A DNA stretch of 64,000 bases from NCBI GenBank assembly GCA_015680685.1, contig MNCI01010097.1, forward strand, positions 35,183 through 99,182, read 5' to 3'. Positions 21,024 to 32,725 of this stretch are shown here, piece after piece (the first letter of the stretch is position 1; every line of letters begins with the position of its first letter). Made by a program: the position numbers and the translations under genes. Source of the stretch: Gnetum montanum (Eukaryota > Streptophyta > Gnetopsida > Gnetales > Gnetaceae). The notes beneath the pieces are model-generated. The model was not told where the DNA came from and searched no databases. It was given only the letters and a program-made list of their open reading frames with translations.

Positions 21024-23821
21024 GATAGAGATAATATTAAGTCACAATCGCAAATCATCATGATATGGTTTAGCTAGAGCTTTCATCATACTGTTATTAG
21101 AATTTAGAGAAAATTATCTAGGATTTTTTAATTTGTAGGATTAGATCTTATTCTAGTTCAAGCCTATTTTTAGATTCATTGCCCTCTAATTTGGATAAGT
21201 ATCAACATGCATACTTTTGTTGAATGTTGATAGATTTAGTGGTTAGATTAACGTTTTTCTTATTCTTTTAAATCCTTTTATTAAATATTACTATGAATTT
21301 TATTTCTATAGTAGGTTGATCATGAATCAGACTATTTCTGTCCATTGTTTGTAGTATCAAGAATTTAATGTTTTAGAGGTATTAGCTAGATTTTTAAAAT
21401 TTGATTTAATTATAATATCTATTTGGGTTTTCTCTAAATAGGTACTTATCAAAGGCCTAGATTCCTCTATTAAAAATAGTCCCAATACCATAATTGTTAG
21501 TGTTTGAATAACTTGTAAATATATTTTCAATGCTAAAAAATCTTTAAAATGTTAGGGGCTGGATTATTTTGAAAGGTTTGACATTATGCTATATTATAGT
21601 ACAAGGTTGATGCAAATGTTGCTTTAGTTTACTTTTGAACATCTTATTAAAGTTTATCCTATGCCTTTGAGTGTAGATTTAGACTTAATCTTTGCTTTGT
21701 GTTTATAGTTGGTTTGTTAATTACTATTATACTTTATGCCCGTGATATCATGTTTATATTTATGGTAATAACATCCTTCATGCATACGTGTGTGTGTATA
21801 CACACATACCTTTTTAATAGGCACAAGTAGGGAAATAATATGGATAATAAGAAAAACATGATGTTATTATGTTGTATTAGTTTAAATAAATTTACCTTTC
21901 TTTTTGGATGGTATTTTTGTACCATGTTTTTCCATGTTATTTTGTACCTTATTAGTTATTTCTTCACTTGGCCCTTTTGTGTTCCATGTTTAAAATACAA
22001 ATGTATGTATAAAAAAAATGTTCATACATGGCATAACATTCTAGTTCATTATAGAAAATTTTGGAAGGACTGTAGTTAGTTACACAATGATTATTTAAGT
22101 ATTCTAGCCTTGCATTTTTGAAAACTTTGATACTATAATTTCTTATGATGTGTTTGTAGGTATTGACAACATAAAGAAAATAAAATAACCAAGAGAACTA
22201 AGTGGTTGACAGTGATCTAACTCAAAGCAAATGAAAATAAGAACATTAAAAGGAGAAGAGAAAATAGGATGAGGGACACCTACTATTGGTGGAAAGCAAG
22301 AAGGGAATAGAGAAGAATGTTGGGAATGATTTAAAATCCTAGGCTTTGATTTAATAGACTTAAGAATTTTAGTCTTTTTATGTTTGGACTCTCTTTTAGA
22401 AGTGAAATAGAATAACCCAACACTATCAAACTCCTCAATTAAATTGGAAGCTATTTTACCCCTTAGTTCCACTGACTTTACCTCATCCTTGAATCAATTC
22501 AGGTACCTAAAAATTGAATAGGGGAATAGTTTTGATTTATACCTCAACCAGAAATTTTACCAATAATTGATGAAGGAGCAGAAGGTCAAACACAGAGGTT
22601 TGCTATAAGAAGTATACCTTTTAGAGGTATAGGTAGACAAGGTTATGTAAGTGGGAGTAAAATTTATTGATAAAATTAGAAGCTTATTGCAAAGCTAAGT
22701 TTCTATGTTTACAATTTAACTTACCTTGCATTTATGTCCAATCAGTATTTTATTTTATCAAAATTATCGGTGTGATCATTAAGCTTCCTTATTATCTTTA
22801 AAATTTCTGCTCTAAAGTTTAATAGTTGTTGAAATATTTTAGCAACCCTTTAAATTAGTTTTAGCTTCAATAGCACTTGGAATATAATTTTCTACTTCAT
22901 TTTAATTTCATGTAATTTATATTTAGGTTCAAAAAGAATTTTTTTGACTCTGAGTTTGCTACTATCATTATTTTATGTTTAGAACTTGTTCTGTTTTTAG
23001 ATTGCAAGTTTTAGTTCAATACCCATAAATGTATTAATCGCTGAATATTATATTTTAGAATTTAATTTCTAAAGCTTCACCTTAAAATTTTTGGTTTCAC
23101 ATGCTTATGTTTTGTCAAAATTCTAAACATGTATTAGATGAATAGAAATATTTAAATTGACTTTAGCATTGCATTATAACATAATATTATCTTTAAATGA
23201 TTAATTTAAGTTTCAATTCCAATTCTGAAAGTTATTTTCAGCATAATTTTAGTTATGTCTTGCTTTTCTCTTTAAGTTGGTTTACCTCAATCTTACTATA
23301 TTCAAACACTAGTAACTCTGAATTAAATCATCATTGAAATACCAATTTATCTAGTCCTTATTTACTAGCTTAATAATTCTTATAACTATATGTACGCTCT
23401 ACCAATTGAGACTATTCTCTATGGGAGGCACCTTCGGTAATATTCGTTTGAAATGAGTTTAGAAAATAGTTTTTACAGTCAAAATTAACAAATCAACATC
23501 ACCTTTTTCTTATGCTAGAAGGAGGGCCTTTTTTACTTTAATCTTGTGGTCCTTACCTTAGTATTAACTTTGGTAAGGTGGATGTTTTACTCTTGCATAT
23601 TATCCTATGTTCGTTTTGGTTGAATTTCTTTCTTAGATGTTTGTTTTCCTCTCACTTTACATAAAATCTTATTTAAACTTGAATCAACATTTTTCATTTT
23701 ACGTTCTCCTTGTTTCATGAGTAATAACAATTCCAACTGACTAGAAAGTCATCAATATAGCTAATAAAAGTAATTAGCTTCACATTTTTTAACCTTTATT
23801 CCTAAGAGGACTTACATTAAG
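21024..23821. other. AT-rich region without recognised features
   Basis: No convincing coding frame, LTR or repeat was found on either strand. A perfect 16-bp palindrome TGTGTGTATACACACA lies at 21791-21806. Open frames here are short and of biased composition. Confidence 0.5.
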
Positions 23822-24300
23822 ATGACAACCAATCCATCCCTAGCTCCTCTAGTTAACATTCCTTTTAATTTTGCAAACTACCATACTATCCCTAGACCAC
23901 ATCAAAATGTGAAGTTGTTCTTTGATCCTAAATCACCCTTTAGTAATACACATGAACATCCAAAAATGTTTTCAAATTTTGTTGGAAATCTAGTCATTGA
24001 TAATGACATAGCTTGTAGGATCTTTGTGAATACTTTTAAAGGTAAAGCTACACAATGGCTTCTCATGTTTTCAAATGCCTCCATTAATTCATGATTGGAT
24101 TTTAAGAATAGCCTAAACAATTAATTGGGATCACCTCAAAAATATGTTCAATAACCTAATGCACCATCTATACTTTGAAGAACTCCACTTCAACAAGAAG
24201 TTAAAGATGAACATAAATCTTATGACTTGGTTGAAGATTGTAAAAGAGTTACAAGTAGCATTTTAATATATGACCTTTTACACTTTAATAATATGAAATA
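23822..24300 (+). pseudogene. Ty3/gypsy gag, broken
   Basis: The open piece 23822-24094 (90 codons) carries PRPHQNVKLFFDPKSPFSN, FSNFVGNLVIDNDIACRIFV, TFKGKATQWLLMFSN and SINS. This resembles the start of the retrotransposon Gag core (F..FVGNL..D....R.FV..LKG.A..W). It continues in broken frames to about 24300. This gag is unlike those of elements 1-3 and begins a separate gypsy relic. Confidence 0.7.
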
Positions 24301-24479
24301 TTTTTTAAAAAATGATTAATACACCTAAAAATAACAAGTGAAAGTTTCGAACAAATAAAAAACAAGTTCATTTTGTAGAAAATACTAATATCCTATCAAT
24401 ATAAAACTCACATAACTTTATATCAACTAAAAGAAATTAATCATGTTTTTTGATAACCTTAATAATCTTAGGTAAAAAT

Positions 24480-24680
24480 GTTCATAATTGCCTAATGAGT
24501 TCTAATGCAATAATTAGTGTCATGCCATTAGAGGTGTGTAAAATGCTAGGAGCATAGATGCTATTATAATCAAGAATTATTATTTAACTTGATGGATCTA
24601 ATGTTCTTATGGTAGGTTCTTTAAATGGAGTAAAGTGTAACTTAAGCAATACCCCTAGCTTCACATGTTATTTTAATTGT
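24480..24680 (+). pseudogene. Retropepsin-like protease remnant
   Basis: Reads NAIISVMPLEVCKMLGA, then LDGSNVLMVGSLNGVKCNLS. This matches the part of gypsy proteases after the active site (N-V-MPL-V-K-LG ... QLD-S-V-V-G-L). The D-S/T-G motif itself is not legible. Several stops. Confidence 0.6.
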
Positions 24681-25189
24681 AGATATGTTATTTGTTTATT
24701 GTGTTCTCATATCATGAACTTTTGGAGCCTAGTTTGGGGGCTTCTTTATATCATACTTTTTAGAATAATTAATTGCTATCAAAGAATAATCTAAGTATGT
24801 TGTTATACTTAAAAAATATTTTTATAAACATGAAGTTAAAACTTTTATGAAAATAATGAATCAATTAAAAATCAAAGTAACAATATTTTTATTAGAGTTA
24901 CTGAAATAGGCTTTGGAGAGTTTGTTATAAGTGAAAATGTATGAAAAGTTTCAAAAATGAATCTTTATACTCACATATATTCCATATAATATTGTCAAAC
25001 GTTTAGAGAAATTAAAGAAAATTATGAAGAGACCTACCTTATCATTGACATGATTCTAAAAGACATTTCTTTTTGATGACCTTGCACATTAGCACAATAG
25101 AAAAATATCAATGAAAATTTAACCATTAAAACATTAGAAAATGAATCAATCTTTAATAATGATAATGTTTATATTGATCAAAGAGTTAA

Positions 25190-25590
25190 ATTTTTTGATG
25201 ACATAAATTTGAATACTTGGATACTAAGAATAGATGAAGGCTCTTCAAAAAGAGGACATACAACAATAATTATGCTTATATCTTGTGGCATAGGTCATAT
25301 CCTTAAAGCTATTAACTTCACATGATCATTGACTAAAAATATGATTTAGTATAGAGTTTGTATTCATGGGATCAAATTGGCTCAATGCTATGATTTATTA
25401 GAACTTAAAATTTATAGTGACTCTCAACTTATAGTAAATCAATTAATGAAATTTTTGATGATAAAGATTCAACATGAAATCTTATAAAATATATGTCATT
25501 AAGCCCTTAAGGAATTTAATTAAATATCTATTGAACATGTTTCTAGAGAGGAAAAGTATATTCTTGATGTGATAACTCAAGCATAAACTA
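25190..25590 (+). pseudogene. RNase H domain (archaeal-like type), broken
   Basis: Would degrade RNA in RNA-DNA hybrids. It reads WILRIDEGSSKRGHTTIIM, then YRVCIHGIKLAQ, LLELKIYSDSQLIVNQ and ISIEHVSREEKYILD. These are the successive motifs of RNase H: D-G-S near the start, the E-A-I-G-L-A helix, the SDSQL-V-Q strand and the H-V-REEN end. Two of the catalytic acids are legible; the helix glutamate position is a stop (stop-Y-R-V for AEYEA). It lies upstream of the RT at 26040, opposite to the usual order. Confidence 0.7.
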
Positions 25591-26029
25591 TTTTAGACAT
25601 TCCCTTTCAATATAATGCTTAGGATTTTAAAATTGTTATTGAAAAGACTAATGTTTACCCTATTTAAGATAATATCTTTTCTTTTCAAGTTTTTAATGAT
25701 GATGATGAAATCTATTGATTTCTATTTTATTAAGGTGAGTTTAAAGACTAATGTATTAAAATTTCTAAAATTAATAAATAGGAGACATCAAAAGATATTA
25801 TATTTTGAAAGGAATTCACTTTTGAAATAGTAATTTGAAAAGCTTTGTTTAATGACTTACATACTAAAACTGAAGAGATATCTAAAAATAATAATTGGTA
25901 AATGCTAGTTGAAGCTGACATAATTTAAATTCAAAATAAAGAAAAGTAATATCTAATGATAATAAAAGCTCATTTACATGCAAATGAAAAGAATAACTTA
26001 ATTAGTCTATCACATGAACTTAATGATGT

Positions 26030-26570
26030 TTTAGCTTTGACTTATGATGATCTTAGAACTTCTAACCCCCTTGTAATAATGCATACTATACCTCTTAAAC
26101 TCAAAAGAGTTATTCATGTAACAACTTATACTATGTAAACCTAAGATAGAATGATTAATGAAGATAGAAATTAATAAATTATTAGAATCTAAAATTATAT
26201 ACCATGTGAGATATCCTAGTTGGGTATCTAACTTAGTACCTATTAGGAAATGAAAAGTGAGTTAAAATTACGTATAGATTTTTATAACCTTAATATATTC
26301 AATATTAAAGATAATTAGTCACCCCCTCTTATGGAAGAATTATTGCAAATTATGAATGGTCCATAAATGTACTCTTTCCTACATGGATATTCAGGATATC
26401 ATCAAATTTTAGTTAGCAAAAAAGACCAATACAAAACTATCTTTATGACTAAATTAGGAATTATTTAATTTTCTAAGACATTATTTGGCCTTATTAATAG
26501 TAGTTTTACATTTTAAAGAGTATGAATAAAATATTTGAAGGTTTGATAAAGAAATGTATTATTACATATC
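26030..26570 (+). pseudogene. Ty3/gypsy reverse transcriptase fragment, broken
   Basis: Reads LRTSNPLVIMHTIPLK, then VSNLVPIRK, LRIDFYNLN, DN-SPPLMEELLQIMNGP, FLHGYSGYHQILVSKKDQYKT, FMTKLG and FGLINSSFTF. These correspond to RT motifs from the N-terminal extension through W-V-SN-VPV-KK, the finger region, the first catalytic block (M-D-GFSGYNQ; the catalytic Asp reads as His) and MPFGL-NA. The strand carrying Y-x-D-D is not legible. Sequence with LINE homology begins about 100 bp further on. Confidence 0.75.
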
Positions 26571-26659
26571 TTTTTGTCATATGCTGTTTTGGTTCTAGAG
26601 ATGCTACATTGTATAATTCTATAGATTTGTCTCATGATTATCCTTTTTAGTTCTTAGGC

Positions 26660-27850
26660 AAAGATATTGTATAATTTTCAGCAAAAGGCTCAATATTTAT
26701 TTATAGAGATTTTAATGCAAGGATAGGTTTACAAAAAATAAGAATTATTTAGTAGCATCATAATATTGGTAATTTATACATTGTTAAAGATCACAGCTAG
26801 ACACAACATGTTGTAGATGACACTATTAATAAGATGAATCAACAACTATTAGAATGGAAATTTTTTTTTGATCTTCTAATTTGTAATGACCTTGCTAGAT
26901 TTCTTTAATCTTCATCATTTACTTTCATAGGACCTCAAGGTAACTCTTGCATTAATTTTCTTTTATGTTCTTATAAAGGTATTGATTTTATTAAGGAGTT
27001 GAAAGTTGTAGAAGATTTAGTGGAGTTTTGACATCATCATGTAGAGTTGTTTTTTGCAAATTCAAACTATTTCTCAAATAATAAAAAATAAAAATAGAAA
27101 AAAATTTTAGTACATACTTATCCTAGAAATTAAGAAAAAATATATGAATGCAACACATAACAAATACTCTTGAAAAAAGACATAAGAAACTTGAACAAAT
27201 TTTACTTACAATAGCTAAGCAACTTGTGCATTCATAATCATAGGATGCTTAGAAGAGTTGGTTTGATGAGGATTGCATGTAGGCTAGATAGCATATTAAA
27301 AATGCAAATAAGAGTCATAGACAAAGCTTAGTTAAAGTATATAAAAGCTTAATTAGAACAAAGAGAAGGAAATTTATCAAGGAGTAATAGGAATATTTTT
27401 CTTACACTATCAAGAAGAAACATAGATAGTTTTGACAATGTTTTTGTCATAAAGCCTCTTCATCATTTAATTTTTCTTTTCATGATATTTTCTTATTTTA
27501 TAATAATCTATTTCTAAGAGAAGATGATAATTCTACTAGTATTGCACAACAAGCATCTCTCCAATTTACTCTTGAAGAAGTCATAGAGGGGATTAAAATG
27601 CTAGCATTTGGTAGAGCTATAGATTTAGATGGTTTATATGTATAAATATTAAAGTAGATAGGATCTCCTATTCATAGAGAAATTTGGCACAAATTAAATT
27701 CAACATTGAATAAAGGATTAAATTAATATTGAAAAACTAGTAAAGTTATCTTATTATATAAAAAGGGAAATAAAAATAATTTGAACAATTATTAAATGAT
27801 CATTGTGAGTAATATTTTTGCTAAGTTGTTTGGCATTGATGAGCTAGCCA
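26660..27850 (+). pseudogene. LINE endonuclease and reverse transcriptase fragment
   Basis: The first part carries FIYRDFNARIGLQK and SSSFTFIGPQGNSCINFLL, matching the G-DFNARIG and the F-T-GNS-ID blocks of an apurinic-type LINE endonuclease. The second part carries WFDEDC, then FTLEEVIEGIKMLAFGRAIDLD and TSKVILLYKKGNKNNLNNY, IIVSNIFAKLFG, the start of a non-LTR reverse transcriptase. It breaks off near 27850 before the catalytic Y/F-x-DD. Many stops and shifts. It directly follows the gypsy RT relic, suggesting insertion into it. Confidence 0.72.
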
Positions 27851-29545
27851 AAATCTAATGCTAGATTACCTTCATTGTAGTAATGTCACCTCATCTGTGA
27901 CCAACCCATGAGTCGTATCCATGGAAGAATAGTTGAAAGGCAAGGAAACATCAAGAAAAAACAAATTATTAAATTCAATCCTAGTCAAATCTCATACTTA
28001 TGCCCATCACTCATAAGTTAAATCACAAATTCTCACTCTAACTCCTAACACAAGTTCAAAATGGAATTTTATGATTAAATAAATTTGAAGCCATTAAATA
28101 CAAAATGTAAACTTCAAGGAGCACAAGGGAGATATCATCCAATTTGTGATTTTGCCTCACTGTCTTTATAGTACAACAACCTCATTGGTCCACCAGTGGA
28201 CTATAATTTTTAACATTTGCCACAAGCTTCAACTAGCTCTTTTGATACTTCTTGGAAAAATAAAGAATTACTTTAAAATGACTTGGGTTCTCTTGGGGTA
28301 TGAATTGTTATCCTGCTTCTGAGCAAGGAGGTTTCTTTTATACTCTAAGGGATGACGAGTTAATTTAGGAAAAATAATTATGTAATAATATCAATAAATA
28401 TTGCAAGAATCAGTGTTAATCGATATCTCTATTGGAGCAGTCTTGACTTATTGAACTTCATAGTAGTCTTGATGTGTTTCTACTTCTTGTTTTATCACTG
28501 CACACTGTGGACATAATCTAAATTGTTATCTCTACTTTGCTAAAGGCTCAAAATTACCGTGGTTTTAATGGTATTGATCCTTATTGCACCTCTTGTAAGT
28601 ATCAATAGGGACATACTAGGAAAGTAGATCAAGAGCATGTATGTCATGGATTTGATATTCTCTCTACTATTAATGACTCACAAGTAAGCTCTAAACTTCC
28701 AAATGTTAGTATTTGTGATGCTCTAGCGATAGTAGGAATATCAACCACTAACTCCTATGGGAGGCATGTTGGAAAACCATATGAAGGTTTAAAAAGTTTT
28801 AATTACTTGTGGAAACTATAGTTGGTAGTTGTAGAGTTTGATAATAATTATGTAGTGATATAGTGGAAGGTTTGGAGGTTATTTATGAATCAATAGTAAA
28901 GATAAATACTTAGTTGACATATTGGAGAAAAGAAAGGGAGAAAAGAGACATTATCTCCTTTAGGTATTTGTTAAGTTTCACAAGCTAAGAGATAGAATAA
29001 ACTAAGTAAGAAGAATGTGTATTAATTATAAGGTTGTTCATTATGCTACATACTTAAATTAGTCAATCCCTTTCTTAATAGTGTTATATCCTAGTTATCT
29101 AAAGTAGTGATATCCATGTTTCCTGTTATGGTTTATTGGCTACTTCTCCACCCATAATAACTCTACTCACAGAAGGGGCTTCTTGTGGGATGCATAAAGA
29201 ATGTGAGCTACTAGCATTGTCCCAACTATAAGATTCTTGTGGGAGTTTGGCTCTTCTTATGATTGAAGGTTCTTGTGGGGTTTTTCTTGGAATTTAATTC
29301 ATATTTCCATCTTCAACCATAAGGTTCTTGTGAGAGCCCCTTTCATTCTTTTCGTCCTAATTTTAAAATAAAATTTTAATGGGTTGCTCACATGGACACT
29401 GATCTTATTTCATGGTAGTGGATGTTTTTACCACCTTAGATGATAGCCCTAATATAACATACCCTTTTCTCCACATTGACTATCTAATGTAAGTACCCAA
29501 TATGGACCCTACAATTATGAACATTGACCTACACTTAGTTATTTT
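27851..29545. other. Unassigned region with short TTCTTGTGGGAG-type repeats
   Basis: No gene is recognised. Between 29165 and 29345, TTCTTGTGGGAG-like words recur about four times at roughly 40-60 bp spacing. The rest is AT-rich and without convincing frames. Confidence 0.45.
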
Positions 29546-29550
29546 ATCTT

Positions 29551-30072
29551 TGATGAGTTGTCATTTGGGGCGACCACGATATCGTGTATGCGATATCGCG
29601 ACTTGTCTCCTCATCTATAAATAAGAGGTAGACAGATGAGTTTTAGGGGTTAGTTCTTAGTTCCTTATCCAAACTCTTGTAGTTTGTCCTTCTTAGAGTT
29701 AGAATTATTTCCTAGTGTATGCCCGCAGTGTGGTGATTGTAATTGTATGACATCCTTTATTTGAGTGTGACGTACTTGGACATGCACATGACTGAAAAAA
29801 AAGACGAGATTACTTCATCATTGCAGCATTTACTTAGCTTAATTATTTAATTAATTTTTATTTACTNTAGATTAGAAACCCATCATACACCTCACTCTAG
29901 ACTAAACCATACATGACAAAGCTAATACTAGTCCAGGTGGGAAGACAACGAACTACGACCTAAGGCTAACTGTCTAGATGCCACAACTAGTCTGTCTGCG
30001 GAGTTCGACCAGATCGCATGTGTAACGCTTGTATTCATATGGTTGAGTGTAGGGGTACCTCGCCACTCATCA
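29551..30072 (+). repeat. Solo LTR of the element 1/2 family, with N inside
   Basis: Starts TGATGAG and ends ACTCATCA, flanked by ATCTT on both sides (29546-29550 and 30073-30077). GATATCGTG (29578-29586) and GATATCGCG (29592-29600) precede TATAAATA (29616-29623). The LTR is about 270-300 bp shorter than its relatives because the middle part is missing exactly at an N (29867). It is therefore either a true solo LTR with an unfilled gap or a collapsed element. Confidence 0.85.
29867..29867. other. Assembly gap (single N) inside LTR
   Basis: Sequence jumps from TTTACT to TAGATTAG; relatives have roughly 270-300 bp between these points. Confidence 0.85.
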
Positions 30073-30479
30073 ATCTTTGAAACTTATAAAAACTTGAAAC
30101 CTAAGGGATGTTTTCTTTAAGGAACAATAAGATTTATTATGCCAACTTAGTATTATAGCATGGTTTAGTTGTATTTGTTTACTAGTTATTTTTATTATGT
30201 TAAGGTTCACCCCTAGGTTGATTTTGGATTTCAACCTACCTATCTCAAGTTATGGGGAGTTGTCCTTCTCCCTTGCATTCTAGACATGATGTTATTGAAT
30301 TCTTTATAGTCCCAACTATTAATAGAATTTTTTATTGTCCTCTACATTTTCAAGGTAAAAGTTATAGGCTTTTGGTTGTCTTTTAATTATTTTTACATTA
30401 TTACATAAGGTATTTGATTATCTAAAGTACTCTCTATCATTTTAGCTTTTAATTGATCGCCCTTATTCTTTATTTCATC

Positions 30480-31480
30480 CATGGATTAATTAGCATCACT
30501 TAGTTTTACTAACTCATCATCCTCAGGCTCTTTTATTTGATGTTGATAATAATGCTTATGTATTTGACCATTAACTAAGAGTGAGTTAGATAGGGCTCCA
30601 ATGGGTGAAATTAGAATACTACCATTGGTATGGGTTTGTAATACTAGATATGGACCTTCTCATTCAATTGTTAATTTTCTTGGAAATTTACATAGTCTCA
30701 TGTTGTATAACAAGACTTCATGTCCTTTTGAAAGCTACTTATTTAGTATATTCTTATCAGGCATATGCTTTATTTATTTCTTAATTATTCTTTATTCATC
30801 AAGTGCATTTATGTGTAATTCCTCAGTTCATGAAGTTGGGTCATCCTAAGGTTTTGATTGAGTTCTTTATTAAAACTTAGTAGATGTGCTAATCTTAGAG
30901 ATTGGTATTTTATTTTGAAAGGAAATAGACTGTTTACCATAAATCAACTAGTAGGGTGAATAACCTAAGTTTGGTTTATAACTAATCCTATAGGCCAAGA
31001 GTGCATCTTGTAATTTCCTAGGCCAATGTTTCTTTTTAGCATCATTAGTTTGAGGATGGTAGGTAGTGGCTATCTTATGTTGAATTCGATAATTTTCAAG
31101 GAATTTTTCATTATATTATTTACAAAATGAGTTTTCTAATCACTAATGAGTGCATGTGAAGTCCCAAATCGTGTTAAAAATGCTCCCCTAGAAAAGCTAC
31201 AACTACCTTGACATCATTTGTTGGAGTAGCTTTAGCTTCTACCCATATAGTAACCTAATCTATACACACTATAATATGTTGATATCCATTAGAAAGTAGA
31301 AATGGTCCTAGAAAATATATACCCCAAATATCGAAAGGTTATATTATTAAAATGGGTTTTAGTGACTCTTTTTGCAAAAATATGCCACTTTCATGGAATA
31401 GCCATAAATTATGATGACACACTCAATTCTTGTCACATAGCCATTAAAAGAAAATAACTCCCAATCAAGAAGTTTTGGAA
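30480..31480 (-). pseudogene. Ty3/gypsy integrase, broken, minus strand
   Basis: Would insert the cDNA into the genome. On the minus strand, from 31480 downwards, it reads GYQHIIVCID, VTIWVEAKATPTNDVK, TRFGTSHALISD, THFVNN, HKIATTYHPQTNDAKKK, WPRKLQDALLAYRISYKPN and LIYGKQS. These are the D-x-F-T-WVEA, LISDNG-HF, and YHPQT-G-E blocks of the catalytic core. The C-terminal part reads MTQLHEL, HEVLLYNMRLCKFPRKLTIE, EGPYLVLQTHTNGSILI and LLVNGQIHKHYYQHQ, as in Athila/Tat-group integrases. Stops and shifts are frequent. Its strand is opposite to the gypsy relic at 23822-26570. Confidence 0.82.
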
Positions 31481-32439
31481 AAGGGTCTTAGCAAAGATAT
31501 AGTGTAGATTTAGGGGATCAAAAATTTTGGGATAAGAGTTTTAAAGCTAAGAAAATCCTTCTAAAATATTCTGATTTTTTATTGGTAAAATTGCAATGCT
31601 AAGGTTTTCAAATTAAATTAGGTGCTACATGGAATAACTAAGATAAACATTATGGATAGAGCTTATTATCCTAAATGCATGTTATCCTATCTATGAGTTA
31701 AGTCGAGTTCACCAATAATGGAACCACAAAGCCTATGAATTGGTTTCATAGTAATATGCATTAGAATAAATAGTTGAGCATTAGAATAAATATTTTAGTG
31801 CTAATGAACTTTGGCTTCAAGAAGAGAGACTTGATTTGAATTGGATAAAAAATTATTAAAATATGTTTGCCACATCAGCCTATTTAGGAGAAATTTTAGT
31901 TTGGCAAAGAGTGTGGAAAATAGCTTAATTAAATTAGCCCTACTAACATAAAATAGGTTTGTAGAATCGATAAGTGGCTCTACAAAGCATGCCTTGATTA
32001 ATTCGACCATGAAAGTTTGATGACATGGCTAGTAGAGCTAAGCTTGGGTCCTATAAGCTAGCTCGAAAATAGTTTCAACATGTTAGCTTATTCTTATATA
32101 TAATATACTCATGAGGAAAAGAAGTAGATCAAGGAAGTATTTTTATAGCCACATTAGCATTTATAAAGAATAAGATTATAGAATTTAAAAGCAACTCTAC
32201 ACAATGAATCTACAACATCAATTTCTTCTTATAGTAAATAACTTATGGAGTGAAGAAGAGATTCTACAAAATATTTCTACAAGCAACGCAATCATTCAAT
32301 CATGGAGTGTGAAAAAGAGCTCATGCATTGAACATAATTCAACTTCACAAAAATTTTTCAAATTGGCTTTGCCACATCAGCTTTTGAAAAGTCAATGAGT
32401 TCATAGACCTATGAAAATCGATTTTGAAAAAAAGATTTA

Positions 32440-32725
32440 AAATAAATTTAGAAAAAGCATCTAAATTATGCATAAATTTGGAAAAAACATCCAAGTTATG
32501 CATAAATTTAGAAAATAGCATCTACATTATGCTTAAATTTAGAAAAAGAGAGCATAAGTTTAGAAAAAACATATAAATTATAAAAAGCATGCAAAAATTT
32601 GGAAAAATCATCTAAACTATGCACACATTTTATAAGAAACATCTAAATTATGCAAAGCATGCATAAATTTGAAAAAAAAAAAAAACTATGCACGAATTTG
32701 GAAAAAGCATCATAAACTTAGAAAA
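32440..32725. repeat. AT-rich tandem repeat, unit about 30 bp
   Basis: About ten degenerate units of the type AAATTTAGAAAAAGCAT-CTAAATTATGCAT. Starts of ATAAATTT-like words lie at 32443, 32472, 32502, 32532, 32592, 32662 and so on, mostly 29-31 bp apart or multiples. The flanks 31481-32440 and 32725-34530 are AT-rich without recognised genes. Confidence 0.7.

Noticed and set aside
21791-21806. Perfect palindrome TGTGTGTATACACACA
   Set aside because: Made of GT/CA dinucleotides and TATA; easily produced by a short microsatellite turning on itself.
22143-22472. Minus-strand open frame of 109 codons
   Set aside because: Low-complexity AT-rich translation without any recognisable motif; no counterpart elsewhere in the window.
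29551-31480. Solo LTR and minus-strand integrase as parts of one element
   Set aside because: The LTR has its own target duplications on both sides and lies on the other strand, so the integrase relic is separate.
32440-32725. CRISPR-like array of about 30-bp repeats
   Set aside because: No unique spacers; units run directly into each other and are degenerate, in a plant context.
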